Below are positions 6,395 to 7,715 of a stretch of 7,715 nt of DNA, piece by piece (the first letter of the stretch is position 1; each line of letters opens with the position of its first letter). Source of the stretch: Dehalococcoidia bacterium CG2_30_46_19 (GTDB lineage: Bacteria; Chloroflexota; Dehalococcoidia; GIF9; AB-539-J10). The translations under genes were made by a program, and so were the position numbers. Below the pieces are notes generated by a model. The model made no database searches. It was not told the DNA's origin and saw only the letters and a program-made list of their open reading frames with translations. Location of the stretch: the NCBI GenBank assembly GCA_001872925.1, contig MNYD01000019.1, forward strand, positions 1 to 7,715, written 5' to 3'.

Positions 6395-6880
6395 TTATAA
6401 TGGCATTATCAAGGCGCCATGGATTATTAAACCGAGAAAAACTAGATAGCCAAAAACGTAGATTCCTACAGCAACTGGATTCTGCTCAATGCTCCCGAAA
6501 GGTATTTTGGGGGTCAGTTTGTCCAGGATGCGGAGTAAAGCTACTCCGAGAAGGAGGCTCACAAAAAAGCTAATGGCTATTAGCCCTAATCTTCTGGGGT
6601 CGATTAAACTCGCCAGAACCCCGGCACCGACCATGACCGGACCAGTCACCGCTCCGTGGATGACCAGCCCTATTAATATTATGAAGCCGGCGATAAATAG
6701 ACCTACCGAAACAGGATTTTCCCCTATTCTCTCTTGTTCGTGGATATTAGGGGTGAGGGTATCCAGCACTCTGATTCCGAGCCAGGCTAGGAGGGCACAG
6801 ATGAACGCCAGGATTACTGTCCTGGCTACCCAGAGCAATACTACTACATAGAAGGCGCTGCTGGTTCCCATTCCAATCAT
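6395..6880 (-). CDS. Membrane protein with two tandem DUF350-like repeats
   Basis: A 161-residue integral membrane protein with about four hydrophobic segments (roughly residues 9-37, 57-78, 98-119 and 137-158). It is an internal duplication. LDTLTPNIHEQERIGENPVSVG followed by GLVIHGAV in the first half corresponds to LDKLTPKIPFGSIEQNPVAVG followed by GLIIHGAL in the second. The shared pattern is LD-x-LTP, a polar stretch, NPV-x-VG, a membrane helix, then GL-x-IHGA. This matches what I know of the DUF350 family, whose biochemical role is unknown and which is often found in cell-envelope stress gene sets. It is followed 6 bases later by the secreted transglutaminase-like gene, and the two are probably co-transcribed. 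The start at ATG 6880 has no clear SD; a second ATG lies 9 bases further in (6871). DUF350 assignment is by recall of the motif and would need a profile search. Confidence 0.75.
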   Translation of the reverse strand: MIGMGTSSAFYVVVLLWVARTVILAFICALLAWLGIRVLDTLTPNIHEQERIGENPVSVGLFIAGFIILIGLVIHGAVTGPVMVGAGVLASLIDPRRLGLIAISFFVSLLLGVALLRILDKLTPKIPFGSIEQNPVAVGIYVFGYLVFLGLIIHGALIMPL

Positions 6881-6892
6881 AGCAACATTATA
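6880..6892 (-). promoter_or_regulatory. Perfect -10 box (TATAAT) directly before the DUF350-like gene
   Basis: On the minus strand TATAAT occupies 6892-6887, followed by six bases and then ATG at 6880-6878. Transcription would start at or next to the A of the start codon, giving a leaderless message. No good -35 box lies at the usual distance (6910-6915 reads ACATAA), and the -10 lacks the upstream TG of an extended box. The site lies in the 48-base gap after the aldolase gene, so it could give the DUF350/transglutaminase pair a transcript of its own. Confidence 0.4.
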
Positions 6893-6928
6893 ACCTGTAT
6901 GAAGAAAAGTTATGTTTGTCAGCCAGCA

Positions 6929-7570
6929 TTACAATTCAAATATTTGCTGTTCCAACTGTACAACTTCCTGGGGAAGATTCTTTGGTTTGCCGAGGAGCGA
7001 AGACAATATGAATATTTTTGCTACTCTTTCAACCAATTCAGCGTTCACAAACGCACCTTCCAGGTTTTTTCCACAACTTAAAGAGCCGTGATTTGCCAGA
7101 AGAACTGCGTTCTTCTTTCCCAGGGCTCTCACTGCATTTTCGGCTAATTCTTTGCTGCCGGGCATGCCGTACTCTGCAACTTCTATTTCACCGCCAAGCA
7201 TAAGCACAATATCATCGAGGAAAGGTGGAATTGTTTTTCCCAATGATGCAATTGCGCTGGCATACACAGAATGGGTATGAACTATCGCCCCGACATCTGG
7301 TCTGGTTTCATAAACTCCGATATGCATACCAGTTTCAACGGATGGACTGCGGTCTCCCTCAAGGACATTCTTTTTGAAATCCACCACTACAATGTCATTA
7401 ACACCGATTTTGTCATATTTTATTTGACTCGGAGTAATTACAATCTTGTCTTCACCGGAAATTCTAATGCTGATATTCCCCGATGCGCCGATTACGAGAC
7501 CTTTATGCAGCATTCTCTTACCGGCTTCCACTATTTCCATTTTCAATTTATTAACTTCTTTTCCATTCAT
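6929..7570 (-). CDS. Class II aldolase (FucA/AraD family), L-fuculose-phosphate aldolase-like
   Basis: A 213-residue zinc-dependent class II aldolase or epimerase, close to the usual 210-230 residues of the family. It carries the phosphate-binding GASGNIS region (28-34), TPS (46-48), the catalytic glutamate E79 in SVETGMH, and the zinc ligands H98 and H100 (IVHTHSVYASA) and H161 (LLANHGSL). Known relatives split L-fuculose 1-phosphate or similar ketose 1-phosphates into dihydroxyacetone phosphate and an aldehyde; others are epimerases or methylthioribulose-phosphate dehydratases. With E79 and all three histidines present an aldolase is the best guess, but the sugar is unknown. The neighbours give no help, as no kinase, isomerase or sugar transporter is in the window. 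The start ATG 7570 is supported by AGAGGTG about 5 bases upstream. It is probably cytoplasmic. Confidence 0.88.
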   Translation of the reverse strand: MNGKEVNKLKMEIVEAGKRMLHKGLVIGASGNISIRISGEDKIVITPSQIKYDKIGVNDIVVVDFKKNVLEGDRSPSVETGMHIGVYETRPDVGAIVHTHSVYASAIASLGKTIPPFLDDIVLMLGGEIEVAEYGMPGSKELAENAVRALGKKNAVLLANHGSLSCGKNLEGAFVNAELVERVAKIFILSSLLGKPKNLPQEVVQLEQQIFEL

Positions 7571-7715
7571 GTTTTCACCTCTTTTATATCAGGAGCATCG
7601 GCCGATATTTGCAGCCACAATTTACCTTTAACCAGACCATCGTTTCCATATTAGTCTCTGTACTTTCTATCTTGGATTGGTGAAATCACGCCAGGCAGCT
7701 ATTTACTCCACTTAG
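7571..7715. other. Right-edge stretch without a supported gene
   Basis: These 145 bases upstream of the aldolase contain its ribosome-binding site but no convincing coding sequence. The minus-strand frames entering from the right edge all stop early. One of them, ending with TGA at about 7686, could be the last few codons of a gene outside the window, but nothing confirms it. I see no clear promoter, hairpin or RNA gene here. Confidence 0.5.

Noticed and set aside
7584..7649. Minus-strand mini-frame of 21 codons containing NCGCKY, just before the aldolase
   Set aside because: It lacks a ribosome-binding site and is too short to support; the two cysteines alone are not evidence of a peptide gene.

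Overview
The window looks like chromosomal DNA of a strictly anaerobic bacterium. The signs are a molybdenum/tungsten formate dehydrogenase, partners rich in iron-sulfur clusters, Shine-Dalgarno (SD) sequences, and bacterial -35/-10 promoter boxes. An uncultured Chloroflexota-type lineage would fit, but that is a weak inference; nothing in the window is a taxonomic marker. I see no rRNA, tRNA or CRISPR array.

Left part (1-1430): a decayed insertion sequence on the minus strand. Its transposase gene (158-1360) has one in-frame stop and three frame breaks. Matching inverted ends (GGTAGT-N12-TGACAT, 79-102 and 1407-1430) suggest the element's limits. Between it and the next operon (1431-1609) lie a long hairpin followed by eight T residues and a good promoter whose -35 box overlaps that T-tract.

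Centre (1610-5476): a tight plus-strand operon of three genes. They are a cysteine-type formate dehydrogenase catalytic subunit, an AsrA/sulfhydrogenase-beta-like dicluster iron-sulfur protein, and an AsrB/sulfhydrogenase-gamma-like FAD/NAD(P)/[2Fe-2S] reductase. Together they make a plausible soluble NAD(P)-linked formate dehydrogenase or CO2 reductase. Electrons would pass from formate at the Mo/W centre through the iron-sulfur subunit to the flavoprotein, or in reverse. No hydrogenase or sulfite reductase subunit is present in the window. The third gene appears to start at a rare ATT codon overlapping the preceding stop.

Right part (5493-7715): a GC-tract stem-loop repeat (5493-5548) separates the operon from three genes on the opposite strand. 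In their own direction these are a class II aldolase (7570-6929), a membrane protein made of two DUF350-like repeats (6880-6395), and a secreted transglutaminase-like protein with a C-terminal anchor (6388-5564). The last two are 6 bp apart and probably act together at the cell envelope. A TATAAT box only 6 bp before the DUF350 start suggests a leaderless or near-leaderless transcript. The last 145 bases contain only the aldolase ribosome-binding site and no gene I can support.
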